A DNA stretch of 64,000 nt from Streptomyces sp. NBC_00289 (GCF_041435115.1 NZ_CP108046.1:6634001-6698000), one strand, 5' to 3'. Shown: positions 1-10,166, numbered from the stretch's first letter. Numbers and translations are program-made. The notes: generated by a model from the letters alone, not told the origin.

Positions 1-712
1 CGACCGCCTGGTCGTGGGTGACGATGACGATGGTGGTGCCGAGACGTTCGTTGGCCGTGCGGAAGGCGGCGAAGACCTGTTCCGCGGTGTGGGAGTCGAG
101 TTCGCCGGTCGGTTCGTCGGCCAGCAGGACCGCGGGGTTGTTGGCCAGGGCCACGGCGATGGCGACGCGTTGCTGCTGGCCGCCCGACATCTGGTGCGGG
201 CGGCGATCGCGGCAGTCCGCCACGTTCAGCAACTCCAGCAGCTCCAGGGCGCGTTCGGCGTGGGCCCGGCGGGCTCCGCGGGGACGGTCGCCGGCCAGTC
301 GCATCGGCAGGGCCGTGTTCTGGGCCGCGGTCAGATAGGGCAACAGGTTGCGGGAGGTCTGCTGCCACACGAAGCCGACGACGTGCCGGCGATAGGCGAG
401 GCGGTCCTTGGCGGTCATGGCGAGCAGATCGCGGCCGGCCACCCGGGCCGCGCCGGCGGTGGGCGTGTCGAGCCCGGCGAGGATGTTCATGAGCGTGGAC
501 TTGCCGCTGCCGGAAGCCCCCACGAGAGCCATGAGTTCGCCCTCGCGGACGAGCAGGTCGAGACCCTGGAGGGCCTGGACCTCTATGCCGTCCATGCTGA
601 AGACGCGCACCAGACGGTCGCAGGTGATGAGGGCGTCGTGGCCGTAGGCGGGGCGGTTGCGACCTTCCGCCACGCGGTGCGCGAGGTCGGCGAGGGTGGG
701 GTTCGTCGTCAT
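1..712 (-). CDS. ABC transporter ATP-binding protein, 3' end cut by the window edge
   Basis: This is the ATPase of a MacB/LolD-type exporter, partnering the two FtsX-like permeases encoded just upstream. The visible 237 residues carry Walker A (GASGSGKS, about 65-72), the signature MSGGQQQR (about 174), Walker B (LLADEP, about 196) and the switch histidine in VTHD. A 25-residue N-terminal extension precedes the nucleotide-binding fold. The ATG start follows the permease stop by 70 bp on the same strand, so the three genes probably form one operon ending off the left edge. The frame stays open to base 1, so only the extreme C-terminus is missing. The substrate cannot be told from sequence; lipoproteins, peptides or antibiotics are all possible. 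Confidence 0.93.
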   Translation of the reverse strand, partial: MTTNPTLADLAHRVAEGRNRPAYGHDALITCDRLVRVFSMDGIEVQALQGLDLLVREGELMALVGASGSGKSTLMNILAGLDTPTAGAARVAGRDLLAMTAKDRLAYRRHVVGFVWQQTSRNLLPYLTAAQNTALPMRLAGDRPRGARRAHAERALELLELLNVADCRDRRPHQMSGGQQQRVAIAVALANNPAVLLADEPTGELDSHTAEQVFAAFRTANERLGTTIVIVTHDQAV

Positions 713-782
713 CGGCGGTCTCCTGGGCGGGGGTTCGCGGACAGGTTCGGTGCCCCGCAGGCGCGGCAGTCACCGGGGCACT

Positions 783-3536
783 TCATCGCGCATCCCCCGC
801 CCTCAGTTCCCGCACAGCGCCCCTCCGCCCGGACCACCACGCCTGCCCCACCGCGACGCCCACCGCCAACAGCAGCACCGACAGGGCCGGGACCGTCAAG
901 GACAGGGCGTCCGCCTGCAACTCGGCTTTGTCGGAGACGGTTTGGACGGAGGCCAGGGCAATGGTGGTCAGGTCGACGCCGGGGGAGAGGAGGCGGATGG
1001 TCGCCCAGCCGGTCAGTGCGCCGCCCGCCGCGGCGACGACGGCCTGGGGGAGGGACTCCAGGACGAGGAGGCGGCGGGCCTGGGCGCGGATGAGCCCCAT
1101 GGTGCGGAGGCGGGCCAGCAGGGCGGCACGTTCGGGGGCGGCGCGCAGCAGGGCGAGAAGCAGGGCCAGGACGGCGTAACCGGTGCCGACCGCGACCGCC
1201 GCCGTATAGACGCGTTCGGCGCCGGACTGGAGGGGCGAGTCGACGTATCGCGCGCGCTCCTCGGACCGCAGGTGTACGGCTCCGAAGGCGCCGCTCGTCC
1301 GGCGCAGCGCGCCCGCGTCCAGGTGGTCGCCGGTCAGGAGCAGGGCCGTCGGACGGGCCGCGGCGGGGCTCAGCCCGGCGCGGCCCACCACCAGGAAGTC
1401 GGCGCCGGACACCGCAGGTGTCCGATCCCGGACCAGCGTGACGCGGACGGTGACGGAGGTGCCGTCGCCGAGGAGCACGGGGAAGGGCCGCGTGCCGTAC
1501 GCCTCGGCGACCGTCGGGGAGGCCAGGGCGGGCAGGGGCGCCTGCGTGTCGGCCGGCCGTCGCCGCAACTCCCGTGCGCCGAAGGGTCCGAGGTCCGTGT
1601 GCCGGGCCAGCTCCGCGTACGCGCCGGGGTCGACTCCCACCACGGGTACCGGCTGCCCTGCGCCGTTCGGCCGGGCCTCGTACGCGATGCTCAGCTCGGT
1701 CAGGCCGCGCACGCCGGAGGTCCGGTGGACGCGGTCGGGCAGGGCGGCCGGGAGCGGGTCGTAGGAGTCGATGCGGGCGTCCGCGCCGACGGCGAGGAGC
1801 GCCGCGTGGTCCCGGGCCTCGCGCACGCCCGCGAGGACCGAGCCGCCGAAGGCCGCCGTGGTCAGCGCGGTCAGCAGCGCCAGCAGGGGCAGTGCCGTCG
1901 AGGCGGACGTGCGGCCCGCGCGGGCGAGGGACAGGTGACCCACCGCGCCCCGCAGCCGCTCGGCCGGGCGGGCCAGTCCGCGCAGCGGCAGAGGGTAGAG
2001 GCGGACCAGCACCAGGGCCGCGATGACGCCGACCAGCACCGGCGCCAGGGAGGTCAGCCCGTCGCCGGCCGAGCCCGCCGCGCCCCGCCGGCGCAGGCTT
2101 TCCACCGCGCCGGCCGCCAGCACCACCACGGTGAGCTCGGCGACCGTACGGCGCCGGGACGGCCGTACGGACGTCACGTCGCCGCGGCCGCCGTGCACGC
2201 GTACCCCCCGGTGCGCGGCCGCGGCCCGCAGGGGCAGCGTGGCGCAGGCGGTGGCCGTGACCACCGCCGCCGCCGTGATCGCGGGTGCGACGCGGCCGCC
2301 GGGCACCGCGAGCAGCGCGGCCGCGAGGCCGAGGGCGCCCGCGGGCAGGGCGACCACGGCGGTCTCGGCGAGCAGCCGGCCGGTCATGCCCCGTAGGGAG
2401 ACGCCGCGAGCGCGCAGCAGGGCGAGTTCGGGGCGGCGGCGGTCGGCGGCGAGGCCGCCCGCCATCAGGAGGACCACGGCGGCGACCGTGCCGGTGCCGA
2501 ACGCGGCCACCTCGACGAGTGGGCCGACGCCCGCCCGCAGCCGGCTGTAGGCGGCGAGCACGTCGTCGAGGCTGGTGCCGACGTTCGTGAGGGGGCCGGT
2601 CGCCGAGCGGATCCCGCGCAGGCCCGGGCCGGATTCCAGGGAGGCCACGGCGGACCGCAGGCGCCGCACGTCGTGGGCGTGCAGGCCGCTGAGGGAAGGG
2701 GCCAGCTGCCAGTAGCGCCAGGGTTCTCCGCCCGTCGCCGGCATGACGGGGGCGGCTTCGGGGGCGAGCAGCAGGGCGCCGAGCCAGTACGTGTCCGGCT
2801 CGGGGCCGGAGTTGGGCTCCCGGGCCTGCGAGGGGGCGCGCAGCAGGGGCTGGGTGGACCAGTAGGCGCCGGCGGGGTCGCGTGGGGTGAGGATGCCGGT
2901 GACGCGGAGGGCGAGCGGGGCGCGTTGCGTGACGGGTACGTGGAGCACCGAACCCACCTTGATGTGCAGGTGCTCGGCGGTCTCGGCGGTGACAGCGGCC
3001 TCGACCTCGGCCGTGGTCGAGGTGACGCGGCCGTCCGCGCGTGGAAGGCGGCCGGTGCGGATCGTCGCGTGGTCGGCCAGGCCGTGCTGCGCGAAGAGGC
3101 TCACCCGCGCGGGCAGCCCGCTCGGCATGGGCAGCCAGCGGTCCAGCGCGACCAGGTTCTTCGCGGTGCGCACGCCGTACGTCGACTGGTCGCGGTCGAC
3201 GACCAGGGGCGGCCGGACCGTGGCGAGGACCTGGGCGTACTGGCGGCCCAGGACCTCGGGGCGCATGGCCTCGTCCCACCCGCCCGCCGTCGGATCGGCG
3301 TCGGACATCTCGGCGTACAGCTGCAGGGTGGTCCGGTCGGGCCGGGCCTGCTCCAGGGACCGGCGCAGGCCCGCGTCCTCGTAGCGGTCCACCGCCCGCG
3401 GGAACGCGGACGCCAGGCACGCGGTCAGCGCCACCAGGAGGGCGAGGGCGACGGCTGCGCCGGGAGCGGCCCGCAGCCGGGTGCGAACCCAGGGAGCCAC
3501 GACCCGTGCGGGGACGGCCGCCTTCATCTCACTCAC
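783..3536 (-). CDS. FtsX-like ABC transporter permease (917 aa)
   Basis: Large membrane protein of the MacB/FtsX permease class. One membrane segment lies near the N-terminus (about 20-45), followed by a long extracytoplasmic domain. Hydrophobic FtsX blocks lie around residues 335-360 and 400-430, a second extracellular domain follows, and the C-terminus has three more helices ending in VGVAVGQAWW. This doubled arrangement, about 900 residues instead of about 400, is common in actinobacterial FtsX exporters. The start overlaps the stop of the upstream permease by 8 bp, implying translational coupling. It forms the transporter with the other permease and the downstream ATPase. Substrate unknown. 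Confidence 0.9.
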   Translation of the reverse strand: MSEMKAAVPARVVAPWVRTRLRAAPGAAVALALLVALTACLASAFPRAVDRYEDAGLRRSLEQARPDRTTLQLYAEMSDADPTAGGWDEAMRPEVLGRQYAQVLATVRPPLVVDRDQSTYGVRTAKNLVALDRWLPMPSGLPARVSLFAQHGLADHATIRTGRLPRADGRVTSTTAEVEAAVTAETAEHLHIKVGSVLHVPVTQRAPLALRVTGILTPRDPAGAYWSTQPLLRAPSQAREPNSGPEPDTYWLGALLLAPEAAPVMPATGGEPWRYWQLAPSLSGLHAHDVRRLRSAVASLESGPGLRGIRSATGPLTNVGTSLDDVLAAYSRLRAGVGPLVEVAAFGTGTVAAVVLLMAGGLAADRRRPELALLRARGVSLRGMTGRLLAETAVVALPAGALGLAAALLAVPGGRVAPAITAAAVVTATACATLPLRAAAAHRGVRVHGGRGDVTSVRPSRRRTVAELTVVVLAAGAVESLRRRGAAGSAGDGLTSLAPVLVGVIAALVLVRLYPLPLRGLARPAERLRGAVGHLSLARAGRTSASTALPLLALLTALTTAAFGGSVLAGVREARDHAALLAVGADARIDSYDPLPAALPDRVHRTSGVRGLTELSIAYEARPNGAGQPVPVVGVDPGAYAELARHTDLGPFGARELRRRPADTQAPLPALASPTVAEAYGTRPFPVLLGDGTSVTVRVTLVRDRTPAVSGADFLVVGRAGLSPAAARPTALLLTGDHLDAGALRRTSGAFGAVHLRSEERARYVDSPLQSGAERVYTAAVAVGTGYAVLALLLALLRAAPERAALLARLRTMGLIRAQARRLLVLESLPQAVVAAAGGALTGWATIRLLSPGVDLTTIALASVQTVSDKAELQADALSLTVPALSVLLLAVGVAVGQAWWSGRRGAVRELRAGDAR

Positions 3537-6500
3537 CTCCCTGTTCTCGCAGCGAGGCCACCTGGTCCGTCCGCCGCAGCGCGAGCGCGACGGTCACCAG
3601 CAGCGGAGTGAGCGCCACGGCCGCGAGCAGGGCGGCGGCCGGCGCGAGCGGCAGCTCGACCAGTACCGGCGGCACCGGCCGGCTCGCCTCCGAGGTCAGG
3701 ACGACCAGCGGGACCACGGCCCGGGTCAGCAGGGTCCCCAGGGCCGCGCCGACCAGCAGCGCCAACGCCACGAGCACCCCGTGCTCGACGGCGATCGTGC
3801 GGGCCAGCCGGCGGCGCGGGGCGCCCAGGGCGCGCAACACCGCGAACTCGGCGCCCCGCTCCCGCAGCGAGCCCGCCGCGCTCACCGCGAACCCGACCGC
3901 CGCCAGCGCCGCCGCCACCCCGGCCGCCGCGGTGAACGCGGCCTCGGGGCCCGCGCCGAACGGGTCGTCACGCAACCGCGCGGCGATCTCGTCCCGCACC
4001 ACCACCTGTGCGGGATCCAGGTCCGGCCGGGCCCGCAGGGCGGCGGCGACCCCGGCGGCCTCGCCGGGATCGGCTGCGAGCCACCACTCGGTGGGCGTGA
4101 CGCCCTCGCCGTACCGCGCCTCCAACACCCGGTTCACCGACCGCAGATCGACGAGCAGGGCACCGCCACCGGCCGTGTCGCCACTCCCACCGTTCACGGA
4201 ACTTCCGGGCTCCGCGCTCACGTCCCCGCTCTCCTCCTCGGCCGCGGTCGGCAGCCCCCGGACCGAGCGCACGATCCGCACCGGCACCTCACGGGCACCG
4301 AACGTCACGTCCACGCGCTGACCGACCCCCGCTCCCGCCGAGGCGAGGAAGCGGTCGGTGGCGACGGCCGTGACCTCCGGACGGGCGGGCTGAGCCACCT
4401 GCATGCGCACCGTCAGCGTCGAGACGCCCCACGTCTGCTCGCGCGGCACATAGCCCGTTCCGTACGCGATGGCCGGCGGCCCGGAACCGCTCGCGCGTGG
4501 CCGGGTCGGCAGGGTGCTCGTGTCCCCGGACGAGGCATCCGCGTCGCTCTCCGCCACAGCCGTCCAGGCGGTGGGAAGCCGCAGCCGCCGTACCGTTCCG
4601 TGGGTGTCCGTGGCTGTCAACGCGTCGAGGGACAGGCGCTGTTGCCGCGGCCGGCCGAACGGCTGCGGCATGACCAGCTCCAGGCCCGTGAGCATCAGCG
4701 GCCCCGGGGAGACGGTGAGGTCCAGGGCGTGCGGGCGGCCGTCGGAGGGGAGTTCACCGGCGGGCAGCCGGTAGGGGGTGCCATGGCTGTCCTCCACCGT
4801 GACGGTCACGTCCGCCGCGGCGGCGCGGTCCGAGCTGCGCAGGGTCGCCGTCAGCCGCAGCCGGGCGGTGCCCGCGGGGACCTCGGCGCCCGCTGTCGCC
4901 CCCTTCGGGGCGAGCTCCGCCAGCAGGGGGCGCATCGGGTCGGCGGCCAGGTCGGGGCGCATCAGCACGGCGTCCGCGGCGTGGGCGGTGTCCAGGGCGA
5001 GCACGGTCGCGGTGCGGTTGCCGGACAGCGGCAGCGTCGCACGGACCGCGGGGGCGGCCTCCCGTACGTGCGGGACGGCCGCGTACTCGTCGGTGCGGCC
5101 CGGGCCGCTCTCCCCGGTGCCCAGGACACGCACCGGCGCTCCGGCCCGGAAGTCCGCCTGGTCGTCCTGCGAGCGGTCCCAGGAAGCCCCTTGCCCGATC
5201 GCCAGCAGGCCCAGCGCGACGGCGAGGACCAGCAGCAGCACCGGGCCCGCACCGCGCATCGGGCGGCGGCTGAGCTGCCAGCCCGCCAGCGCGGCGGTCA
5301 GACCGCGACCGCCGGCCGCCCGGCGTTCGGCCAGCCCGGCCACCGGTGGCAGCAGCCGCAGGGTGAGCGCCGTCCCGGCCAGCAGGGCGAGCGCCGGCGC
5401 GGCCACCAGCAGCGGGTCGATGCCGGGGGTGCCGACGGTGGTTCCCCCGCCCGAGCCGGGCCGAGACCGGGAAAGGTCCTCCGTGACCACGCCCGACGTC
5501 TGGCGGCGCAGCTGCCAGTAGGCGACACCGGCCACGACCAGCAACCCCACGTCGGCGCCCCCGCGCACCGCGCCGGGCAGCGCCCGGGCCCGCCCCGAGG
5601 TGACCGGGGGCGCGGTCCGGCCCCGCCCGGGCGCGAGGGAGGACGCCGCCGCCCGCAGCCGTCCGGAGCCCAACCCGTCGGAGCTCAGCACGGGCAGCGT
5701 CACCGCCAGCGCGCATCCCAGTGCCGTACCCAGCGCCACGAGCCACACCTCGGTGCCCCCGCCGGCCGGTACCTCCAGCCGTAGCCCGATCCGGGCCAGC
5801 GGCCCCTGCCCGGCCAGCAGCCCGGTCAGCGGCCCCGCGAGCAGCGGAGCGCAGAGCACCGCGGGGACGGCGAGCAGCAGGGCCTCCAGGGCGGCCTGCC
5901 CCGCGATCCGGGACCGGGCGGCACCGCGCGCTCTGAGCAGCCGGGTCTCGCCCGCCCGCTCGGCGCTCAGCAGCCGGGCCACCAGCAGCAGGGCACAGCC
6001 CGCGAGCAGCACCAGCTGGAGCGCGACGATCACCAGCGTGGAACGGGAGACCAGCAGCGAACGGTCGACCCGGTCGAGGACCTCGGGCAGTGCGGTGCCC
6101 GCGGCCGTCGTACCGCTGAGCGCGGGCTGCTTGCGCAGCGCGGCGCTCCCGGCGCGGGCCGCCTCCCGCAGCGCGTCGATCCGTCCGGTCGTCAGGGCCG
6201 AGAAGTCGGCCGAGACCAGCCACGCGGACCGCCCGGCGCTGACCCTGTCGCCGCTCAGGACGCCGGGATCGGCCAGCATCGGTCCGTACGTCGTGAAGCC
6301 GGCCTCGGTGATTCCGCGCCCGCGCAGGTCGTCGAGCTGCCAGTACGTCGCGTCCGCCCGGGCGGGCACGTACAGGCCGGTGATCGTGACGCGAGTCCTC
6401 GGGCCGCCGAGCCGGTCGACGAGGGTGAGGCGGGAGCCGGGAGCCAGGCCGAGGGCCCGGGCGGCGGTCCGGGGGAGGGCGGTCTCGACCCTCTCGCCGG

Positions 6501-6945
6501 AACCGGAGGGATCGTCGGCGGGCCGTGGCAGTCGTCCGGCGACGACCCGCACCTGTGTCCGGTCCAGCGCCGCGAAGTACGTCAGGTCGGGGTTCTCGGA
6601 CCGCTCGGCTCTCGGCGGGCGCGGCAGGGCGTACGGGCCCGAGCGGACCAGCGTCCGCACGGTCACCGGCAGTCCGCCGAAGATCTGCCGGGCTCCCTCG
6701 CGTACGGCGCGACCGGCGGCCGCGCGACCGGCGGCCGGCACGTCGGCCTTGACGATCAGCGCGGTGTCGGCGGCGTTGCGGGGGTCCTTCAGGGAGTGGC
6801 GCAGGGCCGCGTCGCCGATCGCGCCCGAGTAGGCGGTCAGCGTCGCCAGCACGGCCGTCGTCAGCAGGACGGTGAGCAGCGCGGCGGCGAGCAGCAGGCG
6901 GTGTGCCCGCGCCCGCAGCACGACGAACCCCGTAACCCCCGTCAC
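3529..6945 (-). CDS. FtsX-like ABC transporter permease (1138 aa)
   Basis: First gene of the exporter operon. An N-terminal membrane helix (about 10-30, LLLAAALLTVLLTTAV) leads into a large extracellular domain. Grouped hydrophobic segments follow near 290-315, 345-385, 395-420 and 465-480, and a terminal FtsX block contains FAVLRALGAPRRRLARTI, the typical conserved cytoplasmic loop. I chose the GTG at 6945, which has a G-rich ribosome site upstream. The frame stays open to an ATG at 7044, but the intervening residues do not look like a protein N-terminus. It is paired with a different-sized permease, suggesting a heterodimeric exporter. Confidence 0.87.
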   Translation of the reverse strand: MTGVTGFVVLRARAHRLLLAAALLTVLLTTAVLATLTAYSGAIGDAALRHSLKDPRNAADTALIVKADVPAAGRAAAGRAVREGARQIFGGLPVTVRTLVRSGPYALPRPPRAERSENPDLTYFAALDRTQVRVVAGRLPRPADDPSGSGERVETALPRTAARALGLAPGSRLTLVDRLGGPRTRVTITGLYVPARADATYWQLDDLRGRGITEAGFTTYGPMLADPGVLSGDRVSAGRSAWLVSADFSALTTGRIDALREAARAGSAALRKQPALSGTTAAGTALPEVLDRVDRSLLVSRSTLVIVALQLVLLAGCALLLVARLLSAERAGETRLLRARGAARSRIAGQAALEALLLAVPAVLCAPLLAGPLTGLLAGQGPLARIGLRLEVPAGGGTEVWLVALGTALGCALAVTLPVLSSDGLGSGRLRAAASSLAPGRGRTAPPVTSGRARALPGAVRGGADVGLLVVAGVAYWQLRRQTSGVVTEDLSRSRPGSGGGTTVGTPGIDPLLVAAPALALLAGTALTLRLLPPVAGLAERRAAGGRGLTAALAGWQLSRRPMRGAGPVLLLVLAVALGLLAIGQGASWDRSQDDQADFRAGAPVRVLGTGESGPGRTDEYAAVPHVREAAPAVRATLPLSGNRTATVLALDTAHAADAVLMRPDLAADPMRPLLAELAPKGATAGAEVPAGTARLRLTATLRSSDRAAAADVTVTVEDSHGTPYRLPAGELPSDGRPHALDLTVSPGPLMLTGLELVMPQPFGRPRQQRLSLDALTATDTHGTVRRLRLPTAWTAVAESDADASSGDTSTLPTRPRASGSGPPAIAYGTGYVPREQTWGVSTLTVRMQVAQPARPEVTAVATDRFLASAGAGVGQRVDVTFGAREVPVRIVRSVRGLPTAAEEESGDVSAEPGSSVNGGSGDTAGGGALLVDLRSVNRVLEARYGEGVTPTEWWLAADPGEAAGVAAALRARPDLDPAQVVVRDEIAARLRDDPFGAGPEAAFTAAAGVAAALAAVGFAVSAAGSLRERGAEFAVLRALGAPRRRLARTIAVEHGVLVALALLVGAALGTLLTRAVVPLVVLTSEASRPVPPVLVELPLAPAAALLAAVALTPLLVTVALALRRTDQVASLREQGGE

Positions 6946-7167
6946 CCGGCCCCCCGCCGATGTCCGACTCCGGGCGATGTTGTCAGAGGCGGCGGGGCAG
7001 GGGTAAGCGCTTGTAGACCGGCCTTGACCGTATTGTGACCGCAATCCGGCGTTCTACGACCGGAATCCGCGCGTCAGCCCCGAACATCACGCCCCGCCGT
7101 TTGGGGCCCGCGCATCACGCCCCCGCTTCGGGCCACCTGCCACGCAGCACACGCGCCTACGAGCGTG

Positions 7168-7572
7168 TCAGTCCGGGGTGTTGACCATCGAGGCGGCCGC
7201 GTACGTCAGGTAGTTCCACAGCGTCGTCTCGTGCTCCTCGGACAGGCCGAGGCTGTCGACGGCGTCCCGCATGTGCCTCAGCCAGGCGTCGTGCGCCGCG
7301 CGGTCGACGGTGAAGGGGGCGTGGCGCATCCGCAGCCGCGGGTGGCCGCGGTTGTCGCTGTACGTCGTCGGACCGCCCCAGTACTGGATCAGGAACAGCG
7401 TGAGACGGTCCTCGGCCGGACCCAGATCCTCCTCGGGATACATGGGCCGCAGGACCGGGTCCTCGGCGACTCCCTCGTAGAAACGGTGGACGAGGCGACG
7501 GAAGGTGTCCTCCCCGCCGACCTGCTCGTAGAAGGTCTGCTCCTGAAGCGTGCCGCGCCGGATCTCTTTCAC
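7168..7572 (-). CDS. glbO: Group II truncated haemoglobin (trHbO type)
   Basis: A 134-residue globin with the 2-on-2 truncated fold. It matches the family: FYEQVGGEDTFRRLVHRFYEGV in the A-B-E region, YPEEDL, then YWGGP with its conserved G-helix tryptophan. The proximal-histidine segment is RMRHAPFTVDRAAHDAWLRHM. Group II globins bind oxygen or NO and are linked to respiration under low oxygen or nitrosative stress. The GTG start is the first possible one; an ATG eight bases further upstream is out of frame and stops at once. It is transcribed alone, head-to-head with the methyltransferase gene. Confidence 0.93.
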   Translation of the reverse strand: MKEIRRGTLQEQTFYEQVGGEDTFRRLVHRFYEGVAEDPVLRPMYPEEDLGPAEDRLTLFLIQYWGGPTTYSDNRGHPRLRMRHAPFTVDRAAHDAWLRHMRDAVDSLGLSEEHETTLWNYLTYAAASMVNTPD

Positions 7573-7765
7573 CCGTCCATGGTCTCAGACGGGATGACCG
7601 AGGACTTGGGGCTTAGGACCTGCCCCCGGACCGCCCCCGGAACCGGGCGATCGCCCCGCGCGGACCTGCTGGTTCCAGATCGGCCGATCTCCGGCGGACC
7701 AGGTGATTCCGGATCGGCCGGTTCCGGCGCTCGCCTCGCGCCGCGTCCCGCAGCACAGTGGACGT

Positions 7766-8755
7766 ATGAGCGCTCACGCCCTCGACAGGGACCTGTCCGG
7801 CCTCGCCCTCTCGGCGCGGGCCGCCCTGGTGCGCGAGATCGACGCGAGCGGGGCCTGGGACGCCGACCCGGTCTGGCGGCAGGCGTTCGAGGCGGTCCCG
7901 CGCCATCTCTTCGTGCCGTACTACTACGTCGGCATCCGGGGCGGCTACGAACGGCGCTGGGGCGAGAGCCCGGACCCGGGCACCCGCGAGCGCTGGCTGC
8001 GCGGCGCCTACGCGGACGCGCCGCTGGCCACCCGGCTGCGCGACGGCGAGCTGGTCTCCTCCAGCAGTCAGCCCTCCCTGATGGCGATGATGCTGGTCGA
8101 ACTGGGCGTACGGGACGGTGACCGGGTTCTGGAGATCGGGGCGGGCACCGGCTACAACGCGGCCCTGCTCGCCCACCGACTGGGTGCCGACGACCTGGTC
8201 ACCACCGTCGACCTGGAGCCGGAGATCACCGAGTCGGCGCGACGGCATCTGGCCGCGGCGGGCCACCACCCGGCCGTCGTCACCGGTGACGGCGCCCGTG
8301 GAGTGCCCGAACGCGCCCCCTACGACCGGATCATCGCGACCTGCACCCTGCCGTCGATCCCGCTCGCCTGGCCGGCCCAGTGCCGCCCCGGCGCCCGTGT
8401 CCTCGCCCCGCTCGCGACCGGACTGATCGCCCTGACGGTGCGGAACGCCGGGCACGCCGAGGGCCGCTTCCTGCACACACCCGCCTACTTCGTGCCCCTG
8501 CGCGGCGCGGACCGTACGGAGCCGGAGACGGAACCGAGGCGGCCGGAAGGGGTGCCCCGCCGGGCCGCGGACCACGAACTGTTCCGCTTCCTGCTGGCCC
8601 TGACGCGCGGCGCCCTCGAACCGCGGGAGGCATATGAACTGTGGGAGCGCGAGGACATGCCGAGGCGCGAGCGGTACGGCATCACGGTCGACGGCGCACA
8701 CGAGTGGGCCTGGCTGGACGATCCGGAGGGGCCGTACACCTGGCCCCTCCGCTGA
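7766..8755 (+). CDS. PCMT-family SAM-dependent methyltransferase
   Basis: A 329-residue protein related to protein-L-isoaspartate O-methyltransferase. Motif I reads VLEIGAGTGYNAALLA and is preceded by the family's SSSQPSLMAMML segment. Post-I and later motifs (VTTVDLEPEI, RIIATCTLPSIP) follow in order. The C-terminal 120 residues go beyond the catalytic core, as is common in actinobacterial relatives that include self-methylating enzymes in lanthipeptide systems; no lanthipeptide genes lie nearby. I chose the ATG at 7766; the frame is open to 7703, but the extra residues are not protein-like. Its stop lies 9 bp from the convergent FHA gene. Substrate unproven. Confidence 0.85.
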   Translation: MSAHALDRDLSGLALSARAALVREIDASGAWDADPVWRQAFEAVPRHLFVPYYYVGIRGGYERRWGESPDPGTRERWLRGAYADAPLATRLRDGELVSSSSQPSLMAMMLVELGVRDGDRVLEIGAGTGYNAALLAHRLGADDLVTTVDLEPEITESARRHLAAAGHHPAVVTGDGARGVPERAPYDRIIATCTLPSIPLAWPAQCRPGARVLAPLATGLIALTVRNAGHAEGRFLHTPAYFVPLRGADRTEPETEPRRPEGVPRRAADHELFRFLLALTRGALEPREAYELWEREDMPRRERYGITVDGAHEWAWLDDPEGPYTWPLR

Positions 8756-8764
8756 GACGGCGGG

Positions 8765-10084
8765 TCAGCCCCGGCGGACGGTGATCGTCGTCCACGCACC
8801 CACGTGCACCCGGTCCCCGTCCTGCAACGGCACCGGGACGAAGGGCTGGATCGGCTCCTCCGAGCCGTTGACCGTCGTACCGTTCGTCGAGTTCTGGTCG
8901 ACGACCGCCCAGTTGCCGTCCGGCTGCTGGACCAGGACCGCGTGCTGGTGCGAGACGCCCGGGTCCTCCGGCGGCACCGACAGGTCGATGTCGGGGGTGT
9001 CGCCGGTGGAGTGGCGGCGGCGGCCGATGGTGATCTGGTTGCCGGTGAGCGTGCGCTGCTGCTCCGGCGAGTACGCGGGCAGGTTGAGGCCCGCCGCCTC
9101 GGGGCCGGAGCGGTGCATCATCGCCATGAAGTACTCGCGGTCCGGGCCGATGGTCGCCGTCCAGGTCGCCGGCTGCTGCGGGAAGCCGAGGTTGGGCGGC
9201 GAGGGCGGGGCCTGGCCCGAACCGGGCTGCGGATAGCCGTAGCCGCCGCCGGGCGCGGTGGCGGACGGCGGGGGGAGCACCCAGTCGTCGTCACCGCCGC
9301 CGAAGGACGGACCGCCCTGCTGGGGGCGCCTGGTCTCCTGCGGATAGCCGGTCGGGGCGCCCTGACCCATGGGAGCGGACGGCTGGTACGCCTGCGGAAC
9401 GCCCTGCCCGCCGGGTCCGCCCTGCGTGGGTCCGGGCGGCGGCGGAACCGGCCGCGACGGGTCGCCGCCGTAGCCGGACTGCCCGCCCGGGCCACCCTGA
9501 CCGCCATAGCCGGGCTGCCCACCCTGGCCCCCTTGGCCGCCGTAGCCACCGGGAGGGCCGGCCTGGCCGGGACCACCGGGGCCGCCGTAACCACCGGGGC
9601 CGCCCTGCGGGCCGGCGGGGCGCGAGGGGTCCCCGCCGTACGGCGGGATCGGCTCGGCGGGCCGGTTCATCTGCGAGGGGCGCGAACTCTGGTAGTCGTA
9701 GGAGTCACCGCCGCCGTAGGACGGTCCGGGCGGCTGCTGGAAGCGGGGGGCCTGGCCGGGGCCGGGCGCCTGCGGGCGCGGGGCGGCCGGGGTGTACGAA
9801 GTCGCCGTGTTCGTCAGGAAGTTCCACCGGCACTCCTCGCAGAACGGCGCGCCGCCCTCACGGGGCGTACGGCACTGCGGGCAGAGCTCCGGCTCGTGGT
9901 CGGGCACGGCGGACAGGTGCGGCCGACCGCCGGGCTGGCCCTGGGGCGGGAAGCCGTAACCGCCGCCGGGCGGCGGGGGCGGAGGGGGCGGAGGGGGCGG
10001 GGGCACGGCACCGGCCATGCGGTGACCGCAGACCTCGCACCAGTCGTCGGAACCCGACTGGTGTCCGTTCGGGCATGTCGGCAT
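8765..10084 (-). CDS. FHA-domain protein with N-terminal zinc ribbon
   Basis: A 439-residue protein in three parts. The N-terminus holds two zinc-ribbon pairs (CPNGH with CEVCGHR near 4-22, and CPQCRTPREGGAPFCEEC near 68-85) separated by a run of prolines. The middle, about 100-290, is a low-complexity Gly/Pro/Gln region with repeated GGYGG and GGQGG units. The C-terminal 90 residues are a forkhead-associated domain with the GR, SHQHA and NGTTVNG motifs that bind phosphothreonine. As the last gene of the PknG/GlnX locus it is the natural reader of kinase output, comparable in role to mycobacterial GarA, though it lacks GarA's short layout. That role is inference. Confidence 0.88.
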   Translation of the reverse strand: MPTCPNGHQSGSDDWCEVCGHRMAGAVPPPPPPPPPPPPGGGYGFPPQGQPGGRPHLSAVPDHEPELCPQCRTPREGGAPFCEECRWNFLTNTATSYTPAAPRPQAPGPGQAPRFQQPPGPSYGGGDSYDYQSSRPSQMNRPAEPIPPYGGDPSRPAGPQGGPGGYGGPGGPGQAGPPGGYGGQGGQGGQPGYGGQGGPGGQSGYGGDPSRPVPPPPGPTQGGPGGQGVPQAYQPSAPMGQGAPTGYPQETRRPQQGGPSFGGGDDDWVLPPPSATAPGGGYGYPQPGSGQAPPSPPNLGFPQQPATWTATIGPDREYFMAMMHRSGPEAAGLNLPAYSPEQQRTLTGNQITIGRRRHSTGDTPDIDLSVPPEDPGVSHQHAVLVQQPDGNWAVVDQNSTNGTTVNGSEEPIQPFVPVPLQDGDRVHVGAWTTITVRRG

Positions 10085-10166
10085 GTCGGCGCTTCCCCCT
10101 CTCCTTTTCCGGCCTTTCGACCGGATTTCTCCAACCCCGGGAGGGTCGGGCTCGTGACGTACCAGG

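Noticed and set aside
709..3420. A 903-codon frame overlapping the first permease
   Set aside because: It is an alternative frame of the permease gene, Arg/Pro-rich and without membrane segments.
1..6945. Calling the exporter an antibiotic-resistance transporter
   Set aside because: FtsX/MacB-type permeases have many substrates and nothing in the sequence or neighbours points to a drug.
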